DNA of 64,000 bases, from positions 59,204,748-59,268,747 of the forward strand of contig CM038038.1 in assembly GCA_021397845.1 (NCBI GenBank), read 5' to 3'. This document shows positions 11,203-22,540 of this stretch, one piece after another; the first letter of the stretch is position 1; every line of letters begins with the position of its first letter. Below the pieces are notes generated by a model. That model was given only the letters and a program-made list of their open reading frames with translations. It was not told where the DNA came from and made no database searches. The stretch is from Areca catechu (lineage: Eukaryota > Streptophyta > Magnoliopsida > Arecales > Arecaceae). A program made the position numbers and the translations under genes.

Positions 11203-11985
11203 GAGGTTGAGCTCCCGTTCAAGGTAGAGCTTCCTACCGAGGTCGAGCTCTCGTTCGAGTTAGAGCTCCCTGCTGTGGTCGAGTTCCCATCCGAGGTAGA
11301 GCTCCCTATCGAGGTCGAGCTCTCGTTCGAGTTAGAGCTCCCTGCTGTGGTCGAGTTCCCATCCGAGGTAGAGCTCCCTATCGAGGTCGAGCTCCAATCC
11401 ATGATAGAGTTCCCTATCGAGGTTGAGCTCTTATCCGAGGTAGAATCCATGATAGAGTTCCCTATCGAGGTTGAGCTCTTATCCGAGGTAGAGCTCTCGT
11501 CCAAGGTCGAGCTCCTTACCAAGGTCAAGCTCCTATTCGAGGTAGAGCTCCCATTCTAGGTAGAGCTCCCTACCGAGGTCAAGCTCTTGTTCAAGGTAAA
11601 GCTCCATGCCATGTTCGAGCTCCAATCTGAGGTAGAGCTCCCTACCGAGGTCGAGCTCCAATCCAAGATAGAGTTCCCTATCGAGGTCGAGCTCTTATCC
11701 GAGGTAGAGCTCTCGTCCAAGGTCGAGCTCCTTACCAAGGTCAAGCTCCTATTCGAGGTAGAGCTCCCATTCTAGGTAGAGCTCCCTACCGAGGTCAAGC
11801 TCTTGTTCAAGGTAAAGCTCCATGCCATGTTCGAGCTCCAATCTGAGGTAGAGCTTCCTATCAAGGTCGAGCTCCTATCCGAGGTAGAGCTCCCTACCGA
11901 GGTGGAGCTCCCATCTGAGGTAGAGCTCCCTATCGAGGTCAAGCCCCCATCGGAGGTAGAGCTCCCTACCAAGGTCGAGCTCCTA
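11203..11985. repeat. 18-bp tandem array with 216-bp higher-order period
   Basis: The unit is about GAGCTCCCTATCGAGGTC, repeated roughly 40 times with substitutions. Four-unit (72-bp) sub-repeats appear near 11250-11400. A longer segment recurs at a 216-bp shift: CCATTCTAGG at 11551 and again at 11767. Because 18 is a multiple of three, both strands stay open as (EVELPx)n or Ser/Thr-rich strings; these are composition artefacts. Confidence 0.85.
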
Positions 11986-12116
11986 GTTAAAGTCAACCAT
12001 CCCAACTGGAGCCAACTTTGAACAAGGTCACGTGGGCCCAGATCCCCCTCAAGCAATGACAGGGGTAGCTAGGATAGTGGCCCCAGTAGGTTGTGTCACC
12101 ATCCCCATCAGAACCC

Positions 12117-12131
12117 TTATATTATTTAAAG
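12117..12131 (+). promoter_or_regulatory. TATA-like element of the Tat-like LTR
   Basis: TTATATTATTTAAAG lies between the 18-bp array and the ~41-bp repeat, where an LTR promoter would be expected. Confidence 0.4.
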
Positions 12132-12143
12132 AAACTGCCACCT

Positions 12144-12300
12144 CTATGGAGTGGCACTCCGTTAGGGCATGCCACTTGCAACTTCTATGGAGTGGCGCTC
12201 TGCTAGGGCACACTACCTGCCATCCCTATGGAGTGACACTCTACCAGGGCATGCCGTTTGTATCCCCTGTGGAGGAATGTCTAGCTAGAGCACCAGTCCT
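12144..12300. repeat. ~41-bp tandem repeat, 3-4 copies
   Basis: Units begin CTATGGAGTGGCACTCC, CTATGGAGTGGCGCTCT and CTATGGAGTGACACTCT, each followed by AGGGCA and a variable tail. The GGAGTGGCACTCC core is a near-palindrome. The fourth unit is degraded. Confidence 0.65.
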
Positions 12301-12825
12301 CTCAGCTTACTATCATCACCTTCTATGGAAAGGCACTCCACTTGGAGTATTGTGCCCTTTAACCTACCACCTATATCACCTAAAAAAGAAAGGTTTTACC
12401 AGGAGTCTCAGATCCTATTGCATTTCCTACAAGGTCGATGCTCTGCTTGGTCCTCAGACTTGGTGGCATGATGCTCGTAAGAAGCAGTGTCCTATTAGGG
12501 TGTCAAGCCCTGCAGCACGCCAGTCGCACTCACTATGGAAAGGACATGCACTTCATAGTACTTCACCTACACCCATGGCAGAAGCTCCTTACAAGGTCTA
12601 TGGACCATGTTTCCCTCCTTTTAGGAGAAGGGGGGATAGGCTTATGCACCAGCCACATGAGGTGCTCCCAGATAGCATTAGACAAGGGCTCCATGCCCTA
12701 CCAGATGAAATACATTTCTATAAGAAGCTCAAAGGGGCCTCCGATAAAGGTAAGTAAATAAATAGAAGTGCAAGTGAAAATGAGCAGAAATCAATGCAAG
12801 CAAGAGAAGCTGAGGGAAGCTTGAG

Positions 12826-14769
12826 TGGTGTGGACACCAGAAGCAGAAAGAAACTTCACTCCAACAAGGTTAGCCTTATCCCAATTTGGATCGAAGATAA
12901 TTAGGTTACCCTGAGTCCTGTAATTAATTTTGAGTTTTAATTCCTGATCAAGAGTGTTTTATTTTTTTTTAGTCCTGTAATTACTTCTAAATTTCATTGA
13001 TCAAGAGTGCTTTAGTCCTGTAATTACTTCTAAGTTTCATTTACTGTAAGTCCATTTCAAGTTTTAAAGTCTAGGTCAGTCAAGTCAGTTCAATTGAGTC
13101 AAGTCATGAAAGCCAACAACGAGACTCAAATTTTGGACCCCAGAATTTGACTACATGAGGAAGAGAAGACACACCAACCAAGCAAGAGAGAAGGACCATC
13201 AACTAGGACCTACTTATGGCACCATATCAACAAAGATGCCATATCAGCAAGATTTAATCAAGTGACCCCACTTGGCGCCACATGTCATCCTGAAATTCAT
13301 ATCCAAGTAGAAGGCCACCTCAACATGCCACGTCATCAACCAAGGATGCCACCTCACCAGCCACCTCATCACCTTTGGGCACCAACAAAGGAAATTCAAA
13401 AGAATCCAAAGGTGGCTGACCAAAGGAAAATTCAAATTCAAGGAGGTACACCACATCCCTCTCAAATCCTTTATAACCAAACCCTCCACATTTCATGTAA
13501 CCCCCCCTAATATTTCTCCATGATATGGGGAATTTCAAATTGATTGAATGGCCATTAAAAGCCTCTTGTACGCCCATGGTAAAAAAAGGAAGCTTTTTGG
13601 ATGAAATGAAATTTAAGTGAAGTAGTTGTTGAAGAAGGTGTTTTTTTTGGTAGTATCCTCTTGTTTTCTTTGGGTGTGTTTGATTTTCTCTTCTCAAGCT
13701 TTCAAGTGTTCAACACCAACATCCACCTCTAGGGATCCATGCCTCCATCGATGTTCCCTTGCCTGTTTGGTTTCTTTGTTTTGATATCTTTCAAATTGGT
13801 CCCAGTCTAACCCGTTCATTGTGCAGGATCCTTCTACGATTCGGAGTTCAAGAAAGTGTTCTCTTGCCAAAGATCAATGTTGAATGAAACTAGTTTCTTT
13901 GGAATGCCAATCTTCCACTTCAGGGCTAGTTCGTCTAAGAGCTTCAATGGATCTACCAGGGAGTGATCATCTTGGATAAATAACACCTCCTAATCTCTTA
14001 AGTCTGAGTTATTGAAGATTGTTGCTAAGGTTTAAATTCAATATTCTTTAGCCCTAATCTTCTCTAGGATTTAAATAACTACATCGCGGCGTAATTTCCA
14101 AATTTCAGTGCTCCTTTCATAGCTTTACCTTTTTCTTAAGCCCTTGGACGTCCCTTTGAAAATCTATTGATGGAGATGAATGAAAAATGAAGTTGAAGTT
14201 GAAGTTGTAGTCTTATGTTATTTATTTGAGTGATTGTTCCTAAGCCACCCCCCACTCAAATCTACTTTCTTCTCCAAGCCATCCAACGCAAAGTTCAAGA
14301 AGGAGACATTGGAGCCGGCCAAACCATCTCAGACTTCGATCCTTGCTCATAAATTATTCCATCCCTTCCATATGCTTGCTTTCTTCTTCCTTAACTTTTG
14401 ATCTTCATTGCAGTGTTCTTCAAAGTCTTTGAGTTGTGAACAGGGTTCCCCTTGACAATGAACCAACAAGCTGAAGCCCAAGCCCAGCATTCTGATCTCT
14501 GTTATCCAAGTTCTCCAGTTCAAAGCATCGATAGTTTCAAGGTTTGAAATCATTAGAAGGTTGGAAAGCTCAACAAGGTAAGTCCTCAATCATTAGCCCC
14601 TATTGTCTAGATCTTCTTCCTTCTTAGTTTTAGGATTGTGTCTAATCATGTAATAGTCCCTTTTCATGTAATCCTTAAGACTTATTATGATGAGTACAAT
14701 GCTAGTGTAATTAGGTTTCATTGCTCTACATACACTAATCAAATCAATCATCATATGCTTGCCGCATCA
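12826..14769 (+). repeat. 5' LTR of element E
   Basis: It runs from TGGTGTGGACACC to GCCGCATCA. TATA-like CTTTATAACC lies at about 13468. Near the end, an acceptor-like TTCATTGCAG (14404-14413) and a donor-like AAG|GTAAGT (14575-14583) bracket a ~164-bp segment. About 570 bp here (roughly 13560-14130) have no counterpart in the 3' LTR. Confidence 0.88.
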
Positions 14770-14772
14770 AAT

Positions 14773-14784
14773 TGGTATCAGAGC
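14773..14784 (+). promoter_or_regulatory. Primer-binding site of element E
   Basis: TGGTATCAGAGC lies three bases after the 5' LTR; perfect tRNA-Met-type site. Confidence 0.9.
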
Positions 14785-15726
14785 ATGGTTGCATTAGGGT
14801 AGAATAGTTTTCTTTAAATCCAAGCAAGATCTAAAATTCACGCCTCCTGAGCGGGTGTACTCTAGTACACTGTCACAACCCATCGAAATAATGAGCCCCT
14901 GGCCGAACGTGATTTTTTTAGATTGAAGTTTGGGTAAGCCATTGCATTTGTTTGATTAGGTTCTGTTTTTCTGAAAATTTATATTTGTTTACTGTATTCC
15001 GTCTGCAGCTCCAAAGGCAAGTCGCTAATTTTTTGTTGAAATATTTTTTTTCTTGTTCCTTTTTAAGTCAGTTATCACCATATTAAATTTCATCATTAGA
15101 AAAAAATTATCAAAAAAAATGAAAATTTCTGCAGTTCGACACTATCATTAGGGTTATGTTCTGTCCCTTTTATTTATCTTCATTTGTAGGATCTGCTTAG
15201 AGTAGTACAGATTTTAGTTTTAAAATTTCTTTCATTTGCATTGAAACATATAAGTTAGCAATCCTCTGTGAATTTTTCAAAATTTTTGGACATTTTTTTC
15301 ATCATGTTTTCTACACCACTTTTAAACTGCAACACACTTCTGCAGCACCTTTGCATTTCATTCATCTCATGACAAATCAAATTAAGGGCATCAATTTGAC
15401 ATAGGGTCAGGGTTTCATCACCTGTCCCTAGCCCAAAAATCACCAACCAGCATATCGATCCCATCCCGTTAATTAAAATTGAGTAGAACGTTAATTGCCC
15501 TAGTGGGTTAGGGACACCAACAAGTTGGGTTCAGGTTAGGGTCAAGTTAACTGTGTCAGCTAATTGGTGTGTGCTTACTGGCTTGGTGTCTAGAATTGGT
15601 GCATCAGGGCTTGTGATTTGGTCCGCCTACCTATCCAATCTCAGATTGGTGTCTAAGGATTGGCAATCAGGGACCTTCTCTTCCTCGCCACCTACCTGGC
15701 TAAGTCCCATAAGTACTACTAGCTAG
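14785..15726 (+). other. 5' leader of element E
   Basis: No gene. The second half (about 15385-15705) carries the leader shared with B, C, F and N: ATAGGGTCAGG, CCTGTCCCTAGCCCAAAAA, then TTGGTGTCTA and CTACCTGGC/CTACCTATC in two copies. Confidence 0.6.
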
Positions 15727-16692
15727 TTGGTTCACTTAATTAGACCTCTAATTTTTGCTCTAGGTCTAGGAAACCTTAGCTCGAGCTTGAGTCTACTTGC
15801 ATGCTTGAAAACTAGATCAGGAGCCTCATATTCACCAATCCAGACCCAGTCCAGTGTAGCCATGGACCCGAATCTTGAAACCATGCTGAGAGGCCTAAAT
15901 GATCTAATGGCCCAATTGAACCAAATGTTGGCTAAACAATTTTCCTTAGACCAACAAACTCCTACTATCCCATTAGCTCATATGAATGATAGGAGTAAGA
16001 ACCCTGAAGTACAAGTTGAGTTCATGAATACTCTAGACTTAGGGTATCCTCAAACTGAAGGGCTAGGGAAGGAAGAAGGCAAATTTGAACCTAGTAAATA
16101 TGTGTATGAGACTGACATAAGTTTAATAGATGAATATGAAGGGGAAGACTGTGAAGAGAACAACTTTAGTACCTTACCTGAGGAAACCTTTGGTAAAGAA
16201 AAGATTTTTGAGCCTAGTCCTGAAACATCAGAACAACCAAAATTTAGTGAGGACTTGGTTCCCGTAAGACAATGCCCTCAGGAATAACCCAATACTTTAG
16301 CTTTGACACAAGAACTCCTTCAGGTACCTGAGAAGAACCCAATCATTATTTTAGAAGACTTTCCTGATGACCTTCAACTACCTAGAAGCATCCCGCCTAT
16401 AAATCAAAATTCTAATCTTAAGGTCATCATGAGTAACCAAGGTCTGTTTCAAGATTTCCCTAAATTACCCCAAGTCTCGGATTCCTATTTCCTTCCTTTC
16501 CCTGAGTCTTATCATAATTTTAGAGCCATTAAGTTTCATTTTGATGAGATTACTAGGATGCATAAGCTTTTAAAGCCTATTCCTTTTGCTACCTACTTTT
16601 GGAAAACCTTATGGTATTTGCTAGGAACCCATGGTAAATTCTCATGTGCATACCAGACCAGGGTCAAACCTAGAGAGTCATTAATCTGTTAG
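15727..16692 (+). pseudogene. Gag-derived ORF of element E ending in an integrase fragment
   Basis: One frame from 15727 to 16692 is interrupted only by TAA at 16285-16287. The family start is usually an ATG just before TRSG; here TRSGASYSP is present at 15811 but that ATG is lost, so the start is uncertain (15727 or an internal Met near 15862). It holds a short gag N-terminus, an acidic linker with DISLIDEYEGED, the block SYFLPFPESYHNF..EITRM, and FATYFWKTLWYLLG from integrase, and stops after KPRESLIC. There is no zinc knuckle, protease or RT. B, C and N share the layout. Confidence 0.75.
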
Positions 16693-16815
16693 GTTTAGGT
16701 CCTAAAAAATCCAATAAAATTCCTCTCAATAAGGATGCCTAGTTCAATCTGCATTTTGTAAGTGCTTGTGTAAATTTTTGAGTCTGCTGAATCTTTTGCA
16801 CAGCATGTCACAAAT

Positions 16816-17490
16816 TTGCATAAAGAAATCAGTAATAAGATCAAACTGAGCAATGAGACTTACAAACATTTAGCTGATTCACATAAGAGGGCTAAAGAAT
16901 TCTGTGAAGGGGATTATGTAATGATTAGGCTCAACCCTGAACGATTCCCACCTGGAACCATAAAGAAGCTGCATGCCCGCAGAGCGGACCCTTTCAAGAT
17001 CTTAAAGAAAATAGGGCCTAATGCATATGTTTTGGAACTTCCATCTGATATGGGTATTAGTACAACCTTTAATATTTCAGACCTAGTAGAATACAAAGAA
17101 CCACTACTAATACCTAGTGAGCCTTTTGGGCCAGAAACTTTCATTGAGAGTGAACATATTTTCGAGTGTCCCCCACTAACCCTACCCGAGCGGAGAGAGA
17201 GGATTGAGAGAATCCTAGATGGCAAGACCATTACTACCAGGAATAAGGACTATCAGCGATACCTGGTTCAATGGCAAGGTCGACCTGAGTCAGACAACTC
17301 TTGGATTACTCAAGAGGACCTGCAAAGACTTAACCCAGACTTGTTCGAGCATTACCAAGGCAAAACTGAACCATACTCGACTGGGTCGAGTTCTGTCCAC
17401 CCTGGGAGAATTGGTGTGGACACCAGAAGCAGAAAGAAACTTCACTCCAACAAGGTTAGCCTTATCCCAATTTGGATCGAAGATAATTAG
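16816..17490 (+). CDS. Integrase C-terminus with chromodomain, element E
   Basis: An open 224-codon frame. It contains the end of the integrase (AKEFCEGDYVMIRLNPERF, KKLHARRADPF, GPNAYVLELP, FNISDLVEYKEP), then a chromodomain (RIERILDGKTITTR, YQRYLVQWQGRPESDNSW). The catalytic core is missing, so it cannot integrate DNA. The frame crosses into the 3' LTR at 17412 and ends 26 codons later. It has probably lost its normal upstream coding context and the ATG used is only the first in frame. The open frame suggests recent activity or weak constraint. Confidence 0.7.
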   Translation: MHKEISNKIKLSNETYKHLADSHKRAKEFCEGDYVMIRLNPERFPPGTIKKLHARRADPFKILKKIGPNAYVLELPSDMGISTTFNISDLVEYKEPLLIPSEPFGPETFIESEHIFECPPLTLPERRERIERILDGKTITTRNKDYQRYLVQWQGRPESDNSWITQEDLQRLNPDLFEHYQGKTEPYSTGSSSVHPGRIGVDTRSRKKLHSNKVSLIPIWIEDN

Positions 17491-18787
17491 GTTACCTTGA
17501 GTCCTGTAATTAATTTTGAGTTTTAATTCCTGATCAAGAGTGTTTTATTTTTTTTTTTAGTGCTGTAATTATTTCTAAATTTCATTGATCAAGAATGTTT
17601 TAGTCCTGTAATTACTTCTAAATTTCATTTACTATAAGTCCATTTCAAGTTATAAAGTGTATGTCAGTCAAGTCAGTTCAGTTGAGTCAAGTCATGAAAG
17701 CCAACAACAAGACTCAAATTTTGGATCCCAGAATTTGACCACATGAGGAAGAGAAGACACACCAACCAAGCAAGAGAGAAGGACCATCAACTAGGACCCA
17801 CTTATGGCACCATATCAACAAAGATGCCACATCAGTAAGATTTAATCAAGTGACCCCACTTGGCGCCACATGTCATCCTGAAATTCATATCCAAGTAGAA
17901 GGCCACCTAAACATGCCACGTCATCAGCCGAGGATGCCACCTCACCAGCCACCTCATCACCTTTGGGCGCCAATAAAGGAAATTCAAAAGAATCCAAAGG
18001 TGGCCGACCAAAGGAAAATTCAAATTCAAGGAGGTCGGCCACATCCCTCCCAAATCCTTTGTTACCAAACCCTCCACCAAATCCTCCAACCCCCCTTGTA
18101 ATCCTCCTTAATCTATGGGTTTCAAATTTCAAATGAGTTGTAAGGCTTTTTTTTAAGCCCTTGGACGTCCCATTGAAAATCTATTAATGGAGATGAATGA
18201 AAAATGAAGTTGAAGTTGAAGTTGTAGTCTTATGTTATTTCTTTGAGTGATTGTTCCTAAGCCACCCCCCCACTCGAATCTACTTTCTTCTCCAAGCCAT
18301 CCAACGCCAAGTTCAAGAAGGAGACATTGGAGCCAGCCAAACCATCTTGGACTTCCTTCCTTGCTCATAAATTATTCCATCCCTTCCATATGCTTTCTTT
18401 CTTCTTCCTTAACTTTTGATCTTCATTGCAAGGTCCTTCGAAGTCTTTGAGTTGTGAACAGGGTTCCCCTTGACAATGAACCAACAAGCTGAAGCCCAAG
18501 CCCAGCATTCTGATCTCTTTTATCCAAGTTCTCCAGTCCAGAGCATCAGTAGTTTCAAGGTTTGCAATCATTAGAAGGCTGGAAAGCTCAACAAGGTAAG
18601 TCCTCAATAATTAGCCCCTATTGTCTAGTTCTTCTTCTTTCTTTGTTTTAGGATTGTGTCTAATCATGTAATAGTCACTTTTCATGGAATCCTTAAGACT
18701 TATTATGATGAGTACAATGCTATTGTAATTAGGTTTCATTGCTCTACATACACTAATCAAATCAATCATCATATGCTTGCCGCATCA
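17412..18787 (+). repeat. 3' LTR of element E (shortened)
   Basis: It runs from TGGTGTGGACACC to GCCGCATCA. It matches the 5' LTR at both ends but lacks about 570 bp: after CCTCCAACCCCCCTTGTAATCC it jumps to TTAAGCCCTTGGACGTCC. The donor-like AAGGTAAGT is kept near 18594; the acceptor-like site is altered to GCAAGG. Confidence 0.88.
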
Positions 18788-18792
18788 TTGAG

Positions 18793-20250
18793 GGTAGGAG
18801 GAATGCCTGAAGACTTCCCTTAGAGCTCCCATTGCTATAGTTACCACTGTCCTAGCTCCCACTGCTCTTAACTTCTACTCTATCTCTTCAAGAATCCTTT
18901 GAATATGGAGACCACTCCGGGCTCTGCTAAGGAGGATCTGTTTCCCTTGATCGCTCGCTGACTTGATCATCGAAGAACCCCTACCGGGATCCCCACCCTA
19001 GGTATCATCTCTTTTGTAAGATCGATCGCACTTGGATGATGCCAGGTGGGAAGTCCACTCATCGACACCATGTAGGAGCTGCAAGCCATGGTGATCTACG
19101 TAGCAACATCACCCATCAAGAGTCGATGAGTGTTGAGGTAGGCTCAAAGGATGCCATGCAATTCTTCCACCAAGAGTCCTTTAGCCTTATACAGTTAGGC
19201 CTTCAATCCCTAGAGAATTGTATGGTTGGTGACCTTAGCTTCTCTATTTGTTTGTGGATAAGCAACTGAAGTAAACTGGTGATTGATTCGTAGGTCCTCA
19301 TAGAACTCATTGAAGGATGCATTTCAAACTGTCTGTGGTTGTCAATAATGATTACATGAGGGAGCTCGAAGTAGTAGATTATTGACTTCCAAACAAACTT
19401 CCAAACCAGCTATTTGTAATCCAGGTCAAAGGCTCCACTTGAACCCATTTAGTAAATTAATTGATGGTAAAGATTAGAAACTTCCTCTAGCTAGTGATCG
19501 GTGGGAAAGGGTTGATGATATCCATCACCCACTCGGTGAAGGGCCATGGAGATCTCAAGGAACTGAGGGGTACCACTAGTTGGTGCTGGATGTGGGCATG
19601 ACTTTGATAGCAGTGATAGTGCTGCACGTACTCCATTATGTCCTTGAAGATGCTTGGCCAATAATATCCTTGCCTTGGGATCTTGTAAGCCAAGGCATGG
19701 CCTCCTACGTGGCTATTGCATATCCCTTCGTGAACCTTCCAAAGGGTGGAGTTTGCTTCTAAGGGGCAAAGATAGTAGAGGAGGAACATTGAGTAGGCTT
19801 GTTTGTCTAACTTCCCATCAAGTACCATGAAGAGGGTAAACTGGTGTTTAAGCATTTTGTCCTGAACCTCATCCTCTAGTAGTACTCCCTCTTATAGATA
19901 GTAGGTTGTAGGGTCCATCCAGCAGTGCTCATTCTCTACCTATAGAATCGAGGTCGGCTCTTCCTCGATACTCGACTTCCCATGGGTCTCTAGATAGAAA
20001 GTTTTTGGAATATCCACATATCTAGAGGTGGCCAACCTCAATAGCAGGTCTGCCTGGGCATTCTCTATCTAAAGGATCTGTATAATTTCAAAGAAAAGAA
20101 AAGATGGGATGATCTTCCTTATCCCTTGAGGTACTTCTCCATGGTGGGGGCTGCGGTGTTGAATTCTCCACAAAACTACCCCACTATCAGTTGGAAATCA
20201 CTAAAAATTTTGAGATGTTGAACCCCAAGCTCACGGGTGAGTCTTATCTT
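18793..20250 (-). pseudogene. Tat-lineage gypsy pol remnant: RNase H end and integrase
   Basis: Minus-strand reading gives YVDIPKTFYLETHGKSS (spacer after RNase H, near 20010), the integrase zinc-binding region in an open stretch 19855-19487 (VHEGICNSHVGGHALAYK, GYYWPSIFKDI, SSLRSPWPFTEWVMDI) and the start of the catalytic core (FELPHVIIIDNHRQF near 19375). Further down it decays through frameshifts. One zinc-ligand cysteine region reads CYQSH rather than a clean CxxC. The sequence is typical of Tat elements. The downstream part was interrupted by element E at 18792. Confidence 0.75.
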
Positions 20251-20257
20251 GCTAGGT

Positions 20258-22528
20258 ATATACCATAGAAGCCAAGTTAGCATAACACATTATAACTTTT
20301 ATAGGATATAACTTTGTACTTAATTCATTGAAATCACTAAAATTAGACTTTATTCTTTTCATTCATATCTAATTATCTATGAATCATCCATGGAGTTAAT
20401 AGATAATCTCACTATTCTCATGAGTTAAGAATTTGATATATATGTCATTATAGATTAACTTCTAAAAGCTCCTGATCATTGAATCATCATGGGGATGATG
20501 ACTGATCTATCAAGATAGGTACATGAATTATCTTCCTTCTGGTAGATGAGTCATGAGTTTACAGTATAGAGATACTAGAGTAAAAGTGCAAGTAGTTGTT
20601 AGAGAACAATGGTACTAAGCATGACCAAGTTTGAGAAGTCACATGAATATCTACTCACTCTTCGGTGAGTTCTCAAATGCTATAGTTGTGGAGTAATTTT
20701 TTGATTTGTAGTCTCTTGACTACTCATAATGAGGTTGCTATGGTTTGATAGCATAATAACATGGTATCTAGCTATTTAGAACATTGAGGTATTCATTGGC
20801 TACAATAGCTTCACTATAAAAGTAGGGTATTCACTTATATGGGATCTATCGATCTTAGTAGTTAAGGTATAATCCTATGTAACCTAATTAGCTAAGTCTT
20901 TGAATTTGTGGCAATAGTAGTATAATATTGTAAAAGAGTTTTCATGAAAATCATAATTGGACCCAAGTTAATTAAGTTTGACATATGATGAATGCTTAGG
21001 GTTTGATGAGTTTCCATAACCTGCATCCTATCAAGATTTTTGATTGAGAAATTTGATCGCACAGTAACTATACTTTAGAGATTCATTTTTATTCTATTGG
21101 ATTGCCACTACATACTATTAAGTGTTACTGGTAGATATTGAGAGCTCACTAGGATCATTTTTGGATCAACAATCCAAGTTAGGGTTGAGTTGAAATTATT
21201 TCAATCCATCGAAAGAGTTTTGGTGATACTATAATAAAAATTATAGTATATCTCACTACAAGATGAAATAAAACCTAAGGGGCTACAAAAAATAGGAGTC
21301 AACCTAACCTTGAATATGGATCTATGTAAGAGTTACATATTTAGTACCTATTAATTTTAGCTCCCGCATATTTTGGCATAACCTAATTTTTGCACTTGCT
21401 GAAATTAGCACCTACCAATTTTAGCACTTGCTAATTTTAGCTTGATAGACCTATTTACAAATATTACAATGACCTTTGACTTTATTATTTGACTTAATTA
21501 AATCAGATTTAATTATTATTTAATTATTTAATGTTCACTGGATTGGTAATTCAAGTTTGACTTCAATTTTGGTAAATCAAAATGGGTTAATAGTGTTTTT
21601 TGATATTGGTTGAATCCAGATGTAAAAAGGATTTCAAACTCTATCAAAAATTAGTCAAAAATGACTAGCAACTAGGAGACCTAGTTGATTAAGTATTTCT
21701 CTCTCCAGAAACCAAGAGGAAGGCATGAAAATTCAAGCCTACTCTTGACACGCGTAGTGAGAAGAGATAGGCCACAAGTTGGCACCCCTCTTTCTCATTT
21801 GGGACTCTCTCTCCTATTAGATAAAATTATACTCTTATCCAGATTTGAAGTTTGAACAAATTAGATAAGAAATTAATTTTCTATAAATTTTTAAGAGGTA
21901 TTTTTAGAAGATTTTTCATGATTTTAAAGATGTATAGAAACTAGGCTATGCATAATTAATTCTAACATAGATCCCTTCCAAAATTTGTTCATATTTTTTT
22001 CTTACCTCTATAAAAATCTAAAAGGTGAGAGTTTCATAACAAATATATAAAAATATTCTTTTATTTTTTAATATTTAATTTCTTGAGAAAATATTAGATA
22101 AGGATGCTAAGTTCTGGTTTGGACTAGAAGAAGAAGGTCCATCTCTATGCTTGAAGAAAGACCTACAAGGATCCAGCAGTACAGGAGTCTTGATGATTTG
22201 GTGAGAAAGGCTCCATGTGGATATCAATAGAGGCTGGGCATGTGCATGACTGACGAATCTCAAAAGATCCAATTGATCCGATAGATTCAGTTGTAGAAAA
22301 GAGAGTTAGACAATCTAGGTAAGTGGATGATTCATCTTATAATTTTATATAATTTTAGATCTATTATTATTATTATTTTAGCATATCAGAAGGTTAAATA
22401 GATGATTTATAGTTTAATTTTAAATCAGCATGCTTGTGAAAATTGTTTTGCATAATCCCTGCTTCCGTTGCATCTAGGATTTAGAACCTAGTTTAGCATG
22501 CTAGTCATCTTTCAAAGAATCTTTATAG
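20258..22528 (+). repeat. AT-rich non-coding block, probable degenerate copia LTR
   Basis: No ORF with a domain. The right end runs into a tRNA-Met-type site at 22529, and the text before it (GCTTCCGTTGCATCTAGG) resembles copia LTR ends that precede such sites. The left boundary is not visible and the block is long for one LTR, so it may be composite. Confidence 0.35.
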
Positions 22529-22540
22529 TAGTATCAGAGC
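22529..22540 (+). promoter_or_regulatory. Degenerate primer-binding site
   Basis: TAGTATCAGAGC differs from the tRNA-Met site by one base and is followed by CAT, as in many plant copia elements. Confidence 0.45.

Larger units (their letters stand above)
11106..12820 (+). repeat. Tat-like LTR with internal tandem arrays
   Basis: It starts TGATGTGGCATGACC after a polypurine tract. The first ~900 bp are U3-like and carry an 18-bp array (11203-11985). A TATA-like TTATATTATTTAAAG follows at 12117-12131, then a ~41-bp repeat. The order tract, U3, TATA suggests plus orientation. The right end is uncertain because element E inserted at 12826. The 241-codon ORF at 12032-12757 lies across the TATA region and shows no domain, so I do not call it a gene. 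Confidence 0.5.
12826..18787 (+). mobile_element. Gypsy element E, pol-deleted chromovirus derivative
   Basis: LTRs at 12826-14769 and 17412-18787 are flanked by a perfect target duplication TTGAG (12821-12825 and 18788-18792). The internal part has a primer-binding site, the conserved leader, a gag-derived ORF ending in an integrase fragment, and the integrase C-terminus with chromodomain. Gag core, protease, RT, RNase H and most of integrase are absent. The 3' LTR is about 570 bp shorter than the 5' LTR. It inserted into Tat-derived sequence. Confidence 0.9.

Noticed and set aside
11082..11775. Open frames of ~60-150 codons on both strands
   Set aside because: They follow the 18-bp array, whose period is a multiple of three; the products are monotonous (EVELPx)n or Ser/Thr strings.
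11203..11985. CRISPR-like array
   Set aside because: Units are contiguous, with no unique spacers, in plant DNA and inside an LTR.
12032..12757. 241-codon plus-strand ORF
   Set aside because: It crosses a TATA-like site and a tandem repeat within an LTR-like region and shows no domain.
15255..15464. Antisense ORF in the E leader
   Set aside because: It overlaps the conserved non-coding leader and has no domain.
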